From Chryseobacterium indologenes (GTDB lineage: Bacteria > Bacteroidota > Bacteroidia > Flavobacteriales > Weeksellaceae), in assembly GCA_001013295.1 (NCBI GenBank), contig LAZY01000005.1, positions 62,001-126,000 on the forward strand: 64,000 nucleotides of DNA, written 5' to 3'. Shown here piece by piece: positions 18,566 through 28,482 of this stretch. The notes below the pieces were generated by a model. It was not told the DNA's origin, did no database searches, and saw only the letters and a list, made by a program, of their open reading frames with translations. The position numbers were made by a program, and so were the translations under genes. The first letter of the stretch is position 1. Each line of letters starts with the position of its first letter.

Positions 18566-18868
18566 AACAAATCTTAAAAATAATGATTCTAAATTTTATC
18601 GTATTAAGGAAGTATAATAATAAACCCTTGTTTAGAATTAAAAAAACGCCGGTTTTTAATATTTACTTTAATGCTACAGAACAGAAAAAATTAAACATTC
18701 TATAACAATAAATAAAAAATCTGCCTCAAAATAAATTTAAGACAGGCTTACATTTTGATCATTCCATATTCTTTCCAAATGCAGCTAAACTTAGCATAAC
18801 TCTTTCAGCTGAATCGGTAAATTTAATAGAACCACTATTTTCATAAGTAGTTTAATTATATGCTGGAT
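18566..18868. other. intergenic region, nothing identified
   Basis: About 300 bp between the secDF terminator and the MFS promoter. AT-rich, with short ORFs only and no tRNA or clear RNA structure. Confidence 0.5.
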
Positions 18869-18871
18869 ACA

Positions 18872-18901
18872 AAAAAAGCCTTTCTTTCGAAAGGCTTTTA
18901 C
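18872..18901. terminator. bidirectional-type hairpin terminator after secDF
   Basis: Perfect stem AAAAGCCTTTC/GAAAGGCTTTT (18874-18884 with 18889-18899), loop TTTC, flanked by A and T runs. It lies 20 bp after the secDF stop on the minus strand. Confidence 0.85.
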
Positions 18902-18920
18902 TAATTTATTGTAGTTCGTA

Positions 18921-21815
18921 TTACTTTGAAGCAAGTACTTCTTTTTCAGAAGTTGATTTTCCGTGTACTTCTTCTTCTTTTCCTGTCTTAAGGAAGTCAT
19001 AAGCAATTGCTGATGCAATAAAGATGGATGAATAAGTACCGAATCCGATACCGATCAACATGGCAAACATAAATCCTCTCAGGTTATCACCACCAAAGAT
19101 GAAGATCGCAAGGATCACAAGGATGGTTGTGAATGAAGTGTTGAATGTTCTACCCAATGTGCTTGAAATAGAGTCATCAAACAATCCAGCCAATGTTAAT
19201 GATTTCTTCTCTCTCAAATACTCTCTGATTCTGTCGAAGATAATTACTGTATCGTTGATTGAGTATCCTAATACCGTAAGGATTGCAGCAATGAAATCCT
19301 GGTTGATCTCCATATTGAACGGCATATATTTGTGAAGTAATGAATACGTTCCTAAAATAATAACCGCATCGTGGAATAATGCTGCTACAGCTCCCAGAGA
19401 GAACTGCCACTTTCTAAATCTGAATAAGATATAGATAAAGATACCAGCCAATGCAGCCACTACTGCAAGGATACCGTGCGTCTGAATATCATCAGCTACC
19501 GTAGGACCTACTTTCTCAGATGAGATGATTCCTGCGTGGTCTTTGTCTGCAGATTTAAATTCAGTCAGGGTAATATTAGCAGGAAGATCTCCTTTTAATC
19601 CTTCATATAATTTATTCTCAATTGTCTGGTCAGCCTTTAAAGATTCGTCTTCAATAAGGTAATCTGTAGAGATTTTCAATTGCTTCGCATTTCCGAAAGT
19701 CTTAGCTTCTACAGAAGAGTTCTTACCATCTTCAGTCTTAAAAATTTTCACTAATTTTTCTTCAACATCATTAGCATTCACGTCTTTATCAAATCTTACC
19801 ACATAGTTTCTACCCCCTGTAAAATCGATACCATATTTGAATCCGTGAGTAAACATAGATACAAGGCAGATGACAGTCAATACAGCAGAAATGATATAAG
19901 CATATTTTCTCTTTCCGATGAAGTCGATCCAAGTATTTCTGAATAGGTTTTTCGTTGGCGGAGTCCAAACAGAAAGGTGCTTACCTTTGTTCAGTCTGTG
20001 GAAGATCATTACTCTTGATAACAATACAGAAGTGAACAATGTCATAATAATACCGATCATCAATGTCAGGGCAAATCCTTTGATAGGTCCTGTTCCGAAG
20101 AAGAATAATACTACCGCAGTCAGTAACGTAGTCGAGTGACCGTCGATAATTGCGCTTAGTGCATGTTTGAAACCATCTTTATAAGCTTCAAGAATACTCT
20201 TCCCTGCAAATAATTCTTCTTTTGTTCTTTCATAGATAATTACGTTCGTATCTACCGCCATCGCCATCGTCAATACGATACCTGCGATACCAGGAAGAGT
20301 CAGCGTAAAGTCTCCGGAATCCATAATTCCGAAAATATAGAATAAGTTGATTACCATTGCAATCACAGCGTACACACCGGCACCACCGTAATAGAAAATG
20401 ATGTAAACAATGATAATTAAGAATGCAATAGCAAATGAAATCATACCGGCGTTGATAGACTCCTGCCCAAGAGACGGACCTACCTGAGTAGCCTGTACTA
20501 CTTTTGCACCAGCAGGTAATTTACCTGCTCCAAGAACGTCTACCAATTCTTTAGCTTCTTCCTGAGAGAAGTTACCAGAGATTTGTGTTCTACCGTTAGG
20601 AATAGCACCTACAACGTTTGGAGCAGTGTATACTCTGTTATCAAGTGTTACAGCTACTGGTTTTCCAACGTTTTTCTCTGTTAATGTTTTCCATTCTTTA
20701 GCTCCTTTAGAATCCATCTGCATGTCTACTACTACTCTTCCAAGTTCGTCGTAGCTGATGTTTGCAGTTTCTACTGCACCGTCAACCGGAGCTTTTTGGT
20801 TAATGTTACTTCTGATTGCATACAATACTAAATCATCAGGACTTGTAGCTTCAGGTTTGTAACCCCACATGAACTGTGTATATTTAATGTTAGCCGGACG
20901 TAAAGACTGCCCTACTTTGCTGTTTAAAATTTTGTTTACAACAGCTGTATCAGATAGTTTTACATTGGCAACACCGTTTGTTCTTAATTTGTCAAGCTGT
21001 AAAAGATTCATGAAGTTCACATTCTTTGCTACTCCCATAGAATCTCCTTTTGCAGCAACCATAGTTGTCAAAGTCTGGAAATAAGGTGCAATTTCAGGAA
21101 CCTGCTGTACTTCCCAGAACTGAAGTTTTGCAGAAGTCTGAAGCATTTTCTTCACTTTGTCGATGTCTTTCATACCAGGCATTTCCACAGAAATTCTAGC
21201 TGTACCAGGTACTCTCTGAACGTTTGGCTGGATAGCTCCAAGCTTATCAATTCTCGTTCTGATTACCTCGAAAGCTGTACCTACTGAAAGATCAACTCTT
21301 CTTTTTACAATACTTTTTACCTGCTCGTCAGTAGTGTTGTACTTGATTTCAGATAAGTTGGTATTTCCGAAAAGTTCCGGATCAGCAAGCTTAAGGTTGG
21401 TTCCTTTTGCTCTGTTTACCGCATCGAACTGTTCAAAGAAATTGTCGATGTAAGATTTTGTTGAGTTTTTCTGAGCTTCATCAGTCTTGTTTAAAGCCTC
21501 AATAAGAACAGGATTAGTAGAATAATTGGTTAAATCATTTACCAAATCTCTCTGGTTGATTTCCAATAGAACGTTGATCCCTCCTTTTAAGTCAAGACCT
21601 AGTTTCATTTCCTTGTCCTTAGCTTTTGAATAATAAAGCTTTGTATACCCAAGATTAAGAGTATCTTCCTTGATTCGTTTGATCTCTTTCTCGTTTCCTT
21701 TCGCAGCTTCGATCTGCGATTCAATTTTGCTGGCGTACCAGGTTGGTAATAGCTCGTTTAAGCAGATCAACCCCAGGACAATAGCAACAATTGTAATAAG
21801 TCCTTTTCCTTGCAT
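18921..21815 (-). CDS. secDF: SecD-SecF fused protein translocase subunit
   Basis: Fused SecDF of 964 residues, the form found throughout Bacteroidota. It is an RND-type inner-membrane protein that uses the proton gradient to pull exported proteins through SecYEG. TM1 is at the very N-terminus, then the SecD periplasmic P1 region (DLKGGINVLLEI at ~75, VPGTARISVEMPG at ~205). The SecD TM block includes GIAGIVLTMAMAVDTNVIIYERTKEE, and the second half restarts with GIDFTGGRNYVVRF and ends with the SecF TM block (GYSINDTVIIFDRIRE). The Asp in AVDTNV and in SINDTVIIFDR are the conserved proton-path region. Promoter at 21845-21875. Confidence 0.96.
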   Translation of the reverse strand: MQGKGLITIVAIVLGLICLNELLPTWYASKIESQIEAAKGNEKEIKRIKEDTLNLGYTKLYYSKAKDKEMKLGLDLKGGINVLLEINQRDLVNDLTNYSTNPVLIEALNKTDEAQKNSTKSYIDNFFEQFDAVNRAKGTNLKLADPELFGNTNLSEIKYNTTDEQVKSIVKRRVDLSVGTAFEVIRTRIDKLGAIQPNVQRVPGTARISVEMPGMKDIDKVKKMLQTSAKLQFWEVQQVPEIAPYFQTLTTMVAAKGDSMGVAKNVNFMNLLQLDKLRTNGVANVKLSDTAVVNKILNSKVGQSLRPANIKYTQFMWGYKPEATSPDDLVLYAIRSNINQKAPVDGAVETANISYDELGRVVVDMQMDSKGAKEWKTLTEKNVGKPVAVTLDNRVYTAPNVVGAIPNGRTQISGNFSQEEAKELVDVLGAGKLPAGAKVVQATQVGPSLGQESINAGMISFAIAFLIIIVYIIFYYGGAGVYAVIAMVINLFYIFGIMDSGDFTLTLPGIAGIVLTMAMAVDTNVIIYERTKEELFAGKSILEAYKDGFKHALSAIIDGHSTTLLTAVVLFFFGTGPIKGFALTLMIGIIMTLFTSVLLSRVMIFHRLNKGKHLSVWTPPTKNLFRNTWIDFIGKRKYAYIISAVLTVICLVSMFTHGFKYGIDFTGGRNYVVRFDKDVNANDVEEKLVKIFKTEDGKNSSVEAKTFGNAKQLKISTDYLIEDESLKADQTIENKLYEGLKGDLPANITLTEFKSADKDHAGIISSEKVGPTVADDIQTHGILAVVAALAGIFIYILFRFRKWQFSLGAVAALFHDAVIILGTYSLLHKYMPFNMEINQDFIAAILTVLGYSINDTVIIFDRIREYLREKKSLTLAGLFDDSISSTLGRTFNTSFTTILVILAIFIFGGDNLRGFMFAMLIGIGFGTYSSIFIASAIAYDFLKTGKEEEVHGKSTSEKEVLASK

Positions 21816-21844
21816 TTTGTTATAACTACGTTAAATTAAGTCGG

Positions 21845-21875
21845 CAAATATAATGATTTTCTTGTATTTTATGAA
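21845..21875 (-). promoter_or_regulatory. predicted promoter of secDF
   Basis: Minus strand: TTC at 21873-21875, 20-bp spacer, TATATTTG at 21845-21852, an exact -7 box. The predicted 5' UTR is ~25 nt. Confidence 0.65.
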
Positions 21876-22031
21876 TTTTTAACAACAGAAATGGTTTATT
21901 TTCAGATATATCAGCATTCTGATTTCTATTTAAGATTTAACAATTATTTCTTACTATCATAATGAAATTTTCAAAATTTAATTGGTATAAAATTTTCATT
22001 CTTATATCAACGCACTAAATATCAAAATATT

Positions 22032-23408
22032 ATGAAAAATTTACTTTTTACCCTCAGTATTTTTTCTTCCTTAATTGTTAATTCTCAAAGCATTAATTTG
22101 GAAGAATTTGCCACCGGATTGACCAGTCCGGTCGAGATTACAAACGCTAATGACAGTCGTCTGTTTGTCGTTCAGCAAAACGGAATCATTAAGATTATTC
22201 AACCCAATGGGACAATTAATGCCACTAATTTTCTGAATATTTCTTCAAAAATTAATTTTGGCGGCGAAAGAGGTCTTCTTGGCTTGGCATTTCATCCCCA
22301 ATACCCTACCAACGGGTATTTTTTTGTGTATTACAATAATCCTTCCGGAAATATTATTGTAGCAAGATATACGGTCAGTTCCACAGATGCTAATGTAGCA
22401 GATGCCAGTTCTGAAAAAATTCTGTTGAATATTCCCAAACCGTTTGCCAATCACAATGGCGGAAGCATTCATTTTGCCCCTGATGGAAAGCTATGGATCA
22501 TTACCGGAGATGGCGGAAGCGGTGGGGATCCAAATAATAACGCTCAGAATAAAAATTCACTTCTGGGAAAAATGCTGCGGATTGATGTAAATGCCACTGA
22601 TCCCACTCCCTACAACATCCCTCCTGACAACCCTTTTGCAGGGGCCGGTGTAGATGGAGCTGATGAAATATGGGCTTACGGACTCAGAAATGCATGGAAA
22701 TTTTCTTTTGATCTTACTACAGGGAATGCTATGATTGCTGACGTAGGACAGGAAATTATAGAAGAGATCAACAAAATGCCGATCACACAGGCCGGCTTAA
22801 ATTACGGCTGGCGCTGTTACGAAGGAAACAATACCTACAATACCGCAGGCTGCCCTGCTCAGTCTACGATGACCTTTCCTATTGCCGTCTATGACCATTC
22901 CGGAAATAAATGCTCCATCACCGGAGGCTATGTCTACAGAGGTTCTCAATATCCGGCTCTCCAGGGAAAATATTTCTTTGCCGATTATTGCTCTACCCAA
23001 ATCGGAATTCTGGATAACAGCAATACCATAACGTGGACCTCCCCTTATACAGGAAATAATTTCTCCACTTTCGGACAGGATGCACAAAAAGAATTGTATG
23101 TGGCGGCAGTGAATAGCGGAAAGATCTTTAAGATTACAACAGGGACCTTGGGAACTCAGGAAAATAATAGGGTAGAAAAAATAAATATTTATCCTAATCC
23201 TGCAAGTAAAGAAATTTTCATTACCGGAATCAGAGATAAAAAAGTAACTGCAGAGATCATCAGCGCAGAGGGAAGAAAAGTTTTGGAAACCAATCAGATT
23301 GCCAATGAAAAAAGCATCAATATTTCCAGAATTCCGGCCGGAGTTTATTTTATCAACGTAAAATCCGGGGATACGAAGTCTTACAGCCAGAAATTGATTA
23401 TTAAATAA
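22032..23408 (+). CDS. secreted PQQ-dependent sugar dehydrogenase-like protein with type IX secretion tail
   Basis: Exported beta-propeller protein of 458 residues. Signal peptide ~1-18 (FTLSIFSSLIVNSQS). Glucose/sorbosone dehydrogenase fold at ~20-375: GERGLLGLAFHPQYP, GSIHFAPDGKLWIITGDGG, EIWAYGLRNAWKFSFD and GGYVYRGSQYPAL are typical of soluble aldose sugar dehydrogenases that use PQQ and calcium. The C-terminal ~75 residues begin INIYPNPASKEIFITG and form a Por-secretion (type IX) sorting domain, so the enzyme is exported across the outer membrane. No pqq biosynthesis genes are here, so cofactor supply is unknown. Shares a bidirectional terminator with hemN. Confidence 0.9.
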   Translation: MKNLLFTLSIFSSLIVNSQSINLEEFATGLTSPVEITNANDSRLFVVQQNGIIKIIQPNGTINATNFLNISSKINFGGERGLLGLAFHPQYPTNGYFFVYYNNPSGNIIVARYTVSSTDANVADASSEKILLNIPKPFANHNGGSIHFAPDGKLWIITGDGGSGGDPNNNAQNKNSLLGKMLRIDVNATDPTPYNIPPDNPFAGAGVDGADEIWAYGLRNAWKFSFDLTTGNAMIADVGQEIIEEINKMPITQAGLNYGWRCYEGNNTYNTAGCPAQSTMTFPIAVYDHSGNKCSITGGYVYRGSQYPALQGKYFFADYCSTQIGILDNSNTITWTSPYTGNNFSTFGQDAQKELYVAAVNSGKIFKITTGTLGTQENNRVEKINIYPNPASKEIFITGIRDKKVTAEIISAEGRKVLETNQIANEKSINISRIPAGVYFINVKSGDTKSYSQKLIIK

Positions 23409-23492
23409 AACTAACGTTTGTCAGAAGATATTTCGTGAAATTCAGTCCTGTAAATAAGACAAGCCCTTCAACTTGCATTTTAAAGCAAATAA

Positions 23493-23520
23493 AAAAGCGG
23501 TTCAGTTCTGAACCGCTTTT
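23493..23520. terminator. bidirectional terminator between convergent genes
   Basis: Perfect 12-bp stem AAAAGCGGTTCA (23493-23504) with 23509-23520, loop GTTC, with A run before and T run after. Serves the plus-strand sugar dehydrogenase gene and the minus-strand hemN, whose stop is 4 bp away. Confidence 0.9.
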
Positions 23521-23523
23521 GTT

Positions 23524-24882
23524 TTATATCGTCATGGAGAAGATTCTCGTTTCCGGTTTGTTTCTCATCATTCTGAGATCAAAAACCATGGCTACATTCC
23601 TTGTGAATGCTCTTCCCGCTTCTGTAATTTTTATTTCATTACCCCTGATTTCCACCAGACCGTCATTTTCCATCTCTTTCAGCATTTCCAATGCATTTTC
23701 AAGTTCAGGGAATGAGTTATTTTCATTGAAAGTGGTTTCAAGCTGGCACATCAGATTCAGAATATGTCTTCTCACGATCAGGTCCTCCTCATTCAGGACA
23801 TGTCCTTTCACTACAGGGATCTGACCTTCTTCTACCATCTTTTGGTATTCTTCCACTGTTTTTACATTCTGGGCAAAAGCATACCATGAATCTGAGATCG
23901 CAGACATTCCAAGACCTACCATCAGCTGGGTATTGCTGGAAGTATAGCCCATAAAGTTTCTGTGAAGTTTCTTATGAATCAAAGATTGGTACAGATCATC
24001 ATGTTCTAAAGAGAAATGATCCATTCCCACCTCAATATATCCTAAATCCTGAAGGAGTTTTTTACCGTCTTCATACAAACGGCGTTTTTCTTCTCCACTT
24101 GGAAGGTCATTTTCATCAAAACCTCTCTGCCCTACTCCTTTTACCCATGGAACGTGTGCATAGGAATAAAATGCTAATCTGTCCGGCTTCAGCTCCATTG
24201 TTTTTCTGATCGTGTGCTCCATCGCTTCCCAGGTCTGATGTGGAAGTCCGAATACTAAATCATGGCTGATTCCTCTGTAACCGATTTCCTTAGCCCATTC
24301 CGTTACGTTCTTCACATTCTCAAAAGGCTGAATTCTGTTGATTGCTTTCTGTACTTTAGGGTCGTAATCCTGAACTCCAAAACTTACTCTTCTGAAGCCA
24401 AGATCGTATAAGGTCTGAAGATGTTCTTTGGTGGTATTATTCGGGTGTCCTTCGAAAGAAAATTCAGGATGCTCAGCGATTTCTACGGTTTCAAAGATTC
24501 CGCCCAATAGCGTTTTTAAATTCTCAGGGGAGAAAAATGTAGGCGTACCGCCACCCAGATGCAGTTCTTTTAACTTTGGTTTTTCATTAAAAAGCTCAAG
24601 ATAAAGTTTCCACTCTTTTAAAACGCTTTCCAGATAAGGAACTTCAACGCTGTGCTGTTTGGTAATACGCTTATGACATGCACAGAATGTACACAATGCC
24701 TCGCAGAAAGGCAAATGGATATAAATAGAAATTCCCTCCTCTGCATTGGTTTCATGAAAAGACCTGATCACTGTTTCCTTCCATTTCTCCGGTGAAAATG
24801 TAGAATCATCCCAATAAGGAACGGTAGGGTAAGAAGTGTATCGTGGTCCGGGAATATTATACTTATCTATTAAAGAGTTCAT
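23524..24882 (-). CDS. hemN: oxygen-independent coproporphyrinogen III dehydrogenase
   Basis: Radical-SAM enzyme of 452 residues that oxidatively decarboxylates coproporphyrinogen III to protoporphyrinogen IX without oxygen. The cluster motif CxxxCxxCxC is at Cys60, Cys64, Cys67 and Cys69 (PFCEALCTFCACHKR), the full HemN form including the fourth Cys that distinguishes it from HemW. The N-terminus PGPRYTSYPTVPYW, the LHLGGGTPTF motif and the C-terminal HemN domain are present. Monocistronic; a minus-strand TAATTTTG box lies at 24941-24948. Confidence 0.95.
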   Translation of the reverse strand: MNSLIDKYNIPGPRYTSYPTVPYWDDSTFSPEKWKETVIRSFHETNAEEGISIYIHLPFCEALCTFCACHKRITKQHSVEVPYLESVLKEWKLYLELFNEKPKLKELHLGGGTPTFFSPENLKTLLGGIFETVEIAEHPEFSFEGHPNNTTKEHLQTLYDLGFRRVSFGVQDYDPKVQKAINRIQPFENVKNVTEWAKEIGYRGISHDLVFGLPHQTWEAMEHTIRKTMELKPDRLAFYSYAHVPWVKGVGQRGFDENDLPSGEEKRRLYEDGKKLLQDLGYIEVGMDHFSLEHDDLYQSLIHKKLHRNFMGYTSSNTQLMVGLGMSAISDSWYAFAQNVKTVEEYQKMVEEGQIPVVKGHVLNEEDLIVRRHILNLMCQLETTFNENNSFPELENALEMLKEMENDGLVEIRGNEIKITEAGRAFTRNVAMVFDLRMMRNKPETRIFSMTI

Positions 24883-24940
24883 TTTGAAAAATAAAATTTT
24901 ATAAGGTGAGGAAATTTAACATCATTAAAATTCCGCCCTA

Positions 24941-24948
24941 CAAAATTA
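24941..24948 (-). promoter_or_regulatory. possible -7 box of hemN
   Basis: Minus-strand TAATTTTG, exact TAnnTTTG, ~59 nt before the hemN ATG. No convincing TTG at the right spacing. Confidence 0.35.
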
Positions 24949-25061
24949 ACCATTAGTTATGAATTTTAACCTATGAATTATATTAGGTTCTAGTTTATAA
25001 TGAGTCTAAATACGCATGACCAGTACCTTTACTCAATAATGATAATTTCTATGTATATTAT

Positions 25062-26075
25062 TTAAAATTTTAATTTCACTACCGAAATTTTGCCATTTCC
25101 TGCAACCACCAATCTATTGTCATCTACCCATTCACCAACAAAAAATCCTTTTTCATCGGAAATTTTCTTCCAGGTTTTTCCGAAATCAGAAGAATAACTG
25201 ATATGCTGATCTCCTATGGCAATGATCTCCTTTCCTTTTGAACCGGGTTTAATTTTTACACAGGTTGTATATCCTGCATTCTGCCCTGAAGCCTGAACTT
25301 GCCAGGTTTCTCCTCCATCATGGGTCGTTGCAATATTGTTGATATTCGTGCCCTGCTTAGTGTAATCCCCTCCTACTGCAATTCCAAAACGCTCATCATA
25401 GAAATCGATAGAATACATCCCCTGTGAAGATTCTCCCTGAATAAAAGGTGTGTTGAAAACTTCTATTTTCTCGTTTTTCAAATTCATCCTTACAATTCTT
25501 GAGGCTTTTCCACCTGTGGCAATCCATAGGTATTTCTGAGTGGAGGAAATATTGGTATTGCTGGCTGCGAAAGCGGCTTCCCCTTCATTCAGTCTGAAAT
25601 CACTTTTAAACATGCTCCATTTTCCATTCCTGTATACGGCCAGCTTCAAGAGGTTATCTTTATCCGCATCACTGAATGTATAGGCCAGTTTGTGATTCAC
25701 AAAATGTAAAGCATCATAGAAGGCTGTTTTCGCAGTATCTTTAAAAACAATTTGAGAAGTAAGATCCTTCTTATTAATTTTAAAAAACCGGCCGGGGCTT
25801 ACGATATTGATGGCATAGAAAGATGTTTTATCCTGCCCTAAAGTTCTGAATTCAAGCTTTTCTTCCGACAGCTTTATCTGCTTCTGCTTCTTATAATCTT
25901 TAAGGTCCACATATCCGAATTTAGAATCAGATCCGCTATACCAAACTTTATGATCATATAGTTCAATTGCTCTAATGCTTATTTTATCATTCAAAATCGT
26001 TTCTATATTTTCTACCTGCTGAGAAAAGGTATACATTCCCACAGATAAGAACAAAATGCTGAATATTTTTTTCAT
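25062..26075 (-). CDS. exported beta-propeller protein (Ycf48/BNR-like)
   Basis: Secreted protein of 337 residues: signal peptide ~1-18 (FSILFLSVGMYTFSQQ) and repeated blades with BNR/Ycf48-type strings such as TTHDGGETWQVQ and SYSSDFGKTWKKISDEKG. Similar proteins are annotated as oxidoreductase or 'photosystem II stability factor-like'; neither name fits a heterotroph. No catalytic residues are apparent. It is not in an operon with the permease gene upstream, because the permease terminator lies between them. Confidence 0.8.
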   Translation of the reverse strand: MKKIFSILFLSVGMYTFSQQVENIETILNDKISIRAIELYDHKVWYSGSDSKFGYVDLKDYKKQKQIKLSEEKLEFRTLGQDKTSFYAINIVSPGRFFKINKKDLTSQIVFKDTAKTAFYDALHFVNHKLAYTFSDADKDNLLKLAVYRNGKWSMFKSDFRLNEGEAAFAASNTNISSTQKYLWIATGGKASRIVRMNLKNEKIEVFNTPFIQGESSQGMYSIDFYDERFGIAVGGDYTKQGTNINNIATTHDGGETWQVQASGQNAGYTTCVKIKPGSKGKEIIAIGDQHISYSSDFGKTWKKISDEKGFFVGEWVDDNRLVVAGNGKISVVKLKF

Positions 26076-26094
26076 AGATATTGTTATTTAAGAA

Positions 26095-26117
26095 CAAAAA
26101 AACCGCCGAAGCGGTTT
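26095..26117 (-). terminator. intrinsic terminator of the permease gene
   Basis: Minus-strand stem AAACCGC/GCGGTTT (26100-26106 with 26111-26117), loop CGAA on the plus strand, followed on the minus strand by a T run. Ten bp after the permease stop. Confidence 0.75.
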
Positions 26118-26126
26118 ATATTATTA

Positions 26127-27641
26127 TTAATCGTCCTGATATTTTTCAGGATTGTTAAGCTTACTGTTTCTTTTACCATAAAGGAAATATACAACTCCCC
26201 CTAACAACAACCATACTCCGGAAAGTTCTTTTGCATGATCACTAAGGTTATAGATCAGATATAAGTTGATCACTACTCCTAGTCCTACGACTATTTTATA
26301 AGCAGGAACTTTGAAAGGTCTGATCAAATCCGGTTCTTTTTTTCTCATTACCCAAACCGCAATACAAACCAGAGTAAATGCAAACAGAGTTCCGAAACTC
26401 GTCATATCTGCCAAAGTGGAAATTGGAGTAAATGCTGCAATAAATGCTACGATAACTCCCAATAAAATAATTCCTTTGTAAGGCGTTTTTGTTTTCGGGT
26501 GAAGTTCTCCGAAGAATCTAGGGATCAAACCGTCTTTTGCCATCCCGATAAAGATTCTGGATTGTCCCATCATCATTACCATTACTACAGAGATCAATCC
26601 TACTGTTGCTGCAATGGTTACTACATTACTTGCCCAGTGTTTTCCTGCAATTTCAAAGGCATAGGCTACAGGCGCTTTGATCGCATCCGGATATTTTCCT
26701 TCAGGATTAAAGTCTGTATAATGCATCATCCCTGTCAACACAAGAGATACACAGATATATAAAGCTGTACAGATCAATAATGAAGCAATAATAGCGAACG
26801 GTACATCCTTTTTAGGATTGATTGCCTCTCCTGCCTGGGTAGAAACAGCATCGAAACCAATATAAGCAAAGAAAATTGCCGCTGCTCCGGAAATAATTCC
26901 CTTAATACCATAGGCAGAGACCATATCTCCCTCGGAGTTTTTGATCTTGACAGGGTCAGGAATAAAAGGTTTCCAGTTTTTCACTCCGTCTACTGCATTG
27001 TATAAGTCAGTATTGGAAAAAATAATATAAACCCCTGCTATAATTACGAAGATAACCGCAGAAGTTTTCATCAAAACGATCAGGTTATTGGCCCCTGCCG
27101 CTTCTTTAGTTCCTTTTACCAATAATGCTGTAATCAACAACACAAGAATAAATGCTGGCAGGTTCATTGAAAAACCCTCTCCTGTATAACTTGACGGATC
27201 TGATGTAAGATAAGCCGGCAAGTGAATATTAAATATCTTCAAAAATTTGTTAAAATATCCTGACCAACTTACCGAGACCGCCATACTGGCCATGGCATAC
27301 TCCAGAATGAGACACCACCCCATCGCCCAGGCAAAGATTTCCCCTACTGTTCCGTATGCATAGGCATAAGCTGAACCTTCTACAGGAATAATTGATGCAA
27401 ATTCTGCATAGCATAATGCTGCAAAAACGCAGGCAATACCTGCTATGATAAAGGAAATGGCAAGTGCAGGACCTGCATGGTAATAGGCTCCCGTTCCTGT
27501 AAGAACAAAGATTCCACCTCCAATGATAGCACCTACTCCAATTGCTGTTAAACTCCATTTTCCAAGGACTTTTTTCAGCTCACTTTTCTTCATATCTGCC
27601 TCATAGGCACTTAGTGGCTTTTTAACCCAAATTTTCGACAT
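26127..27641 (-). CDS. APC-family amino acid permease
   Basis: Twelve-TM amino acid/polyamine/cation superfamily permease of 504 residues, closest by eye to the cationic amino acid transporter (CAT/YfnA) branch. Family strings: GVGAIIGGGIFVLTG in TM1 (substrate-backbone-binding glycines), AGPALAISFIIAG, IFFAYIGFDAVSTQAGEAINPKKDVPFAI in TM6 region (part given), and MGQSRIFIGMAKDGLIPRFF. Substrate not determinable. Ends in its own terminator; divergent from pnuC. Confidence 0.9.
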   Translation of the reverse strand: MSKIWVKKPLSAYEADMKKSELKKVLGKWSLTAIGVGAIIGGGIFVLTGTGAYYHAGPALAISFIIAGIACVFAALCYAEFASIIPVEGSAYAYAYGTVGEIFAWAMGWCLILEYAMASMAVSVSWSGYFNKFLKIFNIHLPAYLTSDPSSYTGEGFSMNLPAFILVLLITALLVKGTKEAAGANNLIVLMKTSAVIFVIIAGVYIIFSNTDLYNAVDGVKNWKPFIPDPVKIKNSEGDMVSAYGIKGIISGAAAIFFAYIGFDAVSTQAGEAINPKKDVPFAIIASLLICTALYICVSLVLTGMMHYTDFNPEGKYPDAIKAPVAYAFEIAGKHWASNVVTIAATVGLISVVMVMMMGQSRIFIGMAKDGLIPRFFGELHPKTKTPYKGIILLGVIVAFIAAFTPISTLADMTSFGTLFAFTLVCIAVWVMRKKEPDLIRPFKVPAYKIVVGLGVVINLYLIYNLSDHAKELSGVWLLLGGVVYFLYGKRNSKLNNPEKYQDD

Positions 27642-27791
27642 GTTTTTTATTTATTAAGGATTCACGAAAATATAAAAAATTTAGGAACTCTCCCATTTAT
27701 CGTTAAACTTTCATTATTTATTTTACATTAATACATCAAAAACACGAACAAGATATTATTTAATTCATTTTAAAAAGTCCATATTTTTGCT

Positions 27792-27799
27792 TATTTTTG
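27792..27799 (+). promoter_or_regulatory. -7 box(es) of pnuC
   Basis: Two exact TATTTTTG boxes, 10 bp apart (27782-27789 and 27792-27799). The second ends 6 nt before the ATG at 27805, the first 16 nt before it. No TTG at -33. Confidence 0.45.
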
Positions 27800-27804
27800 A
27801 TCGC

Positions 27805-28482
27805 ATGAATTTATATGATCTTTTCGTAAAACCCTATGAAAACTACAATTCCTTACAAATTGCATTGGAAGCATCAGGTGCTATTTTCGGAATTTTGAGC
27901 GTATATTTTTCCATAAAGAAAAATATTTGGGTGTATCCTACCGGCATTATATCAACACTGATCTATGTATACATCCTTTTCAATGCCGGATTACTAGGAG
28001 ATTGTCTGATCAATGTATACTACACGGTGATGAGTGTCTATGGTTGGATATTATGGGCCAGAAGCTCTGAAGATCATGTACATGTGGATGTGACCTGGGC
28101 CACACGAAAGGAATGGATCTATGCCATTATTCTTTTTGTACTGAGTTTAGCATTTGTTACCTTTATATATTATTACAAACCTTATATTGACAATCATTTT
28201 TCTATGGAAGGAACCAGCCTCGGATTGTATCATCTTGACTGGGCCAATTGGATGGATGTATTCACAACTTCCATATTTTTAGTAGGAATGTGGTTTATGG
28301 CCAAACAGCGCATTGAGAACTGGATTTTCTGGATTATCGGAGATTTTATTTGCATGCCTATGATGATTTTTAAGGGACTTGGTATCACTTCGGTTCAATA
28401 TTTGGTATTTACTATAATGGCTATCTTAGGATACCTCAATTGGAAAAAAAGTTTTAAAGAAAAAAGTACAATAAAGTCATGA
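27805..28482 (+). CDS. pnuC: nicotinamide riboside/mononucleotide transporter PnuC
   Basis: Seven- to eight-TM PnuC-family transporter of 225 residues, taking up nicotinamide riboside for NAD salvage. Typical strings: FGILSVYFSIKKNIWVYPTGIIST, NVYYTVMSVYGWILW (the WxxW/YGW region of the family) and QYLVFTIMAILGYLNWKKS. An in-frame TTG at 27787 would add six residues but lies inside the promoter boxes, so ATG 27805 was chosen. The stop overlaps the next gene's ATG (ATGA). No nadR or other NAD gene adjoins it. Confidence 0.92.
   Translation: MNLYDLFVKPYENYNSLQIALEASGAIFGILSVYFSIKKNIWVYPTGIISTLIYVYILFNAGLLGDCLINVYYTVMSVYGWILWARSSEDHVHVDVTWATRKEWIYAIILFVLSLAFVTFIYYYKPYIDNHFSMEGTSLGLYHLDWANWMDVFTTSIFLVGMWFMAKQRIENWIFWIIGDFICMPMMIFKGLGITSVQYLVFTIMAILGYLNWKKSFKEKSTIKS

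Noticed and set aside
18791..19018. 75-codon minus-strand ORF
   Set aside because: It overlaps the 3' end of secDF in another frame and its terminator.
23435..23824. 129-codon plus-strand ORF
   Set aside because: Antisense to hemN and across the shared terminator.
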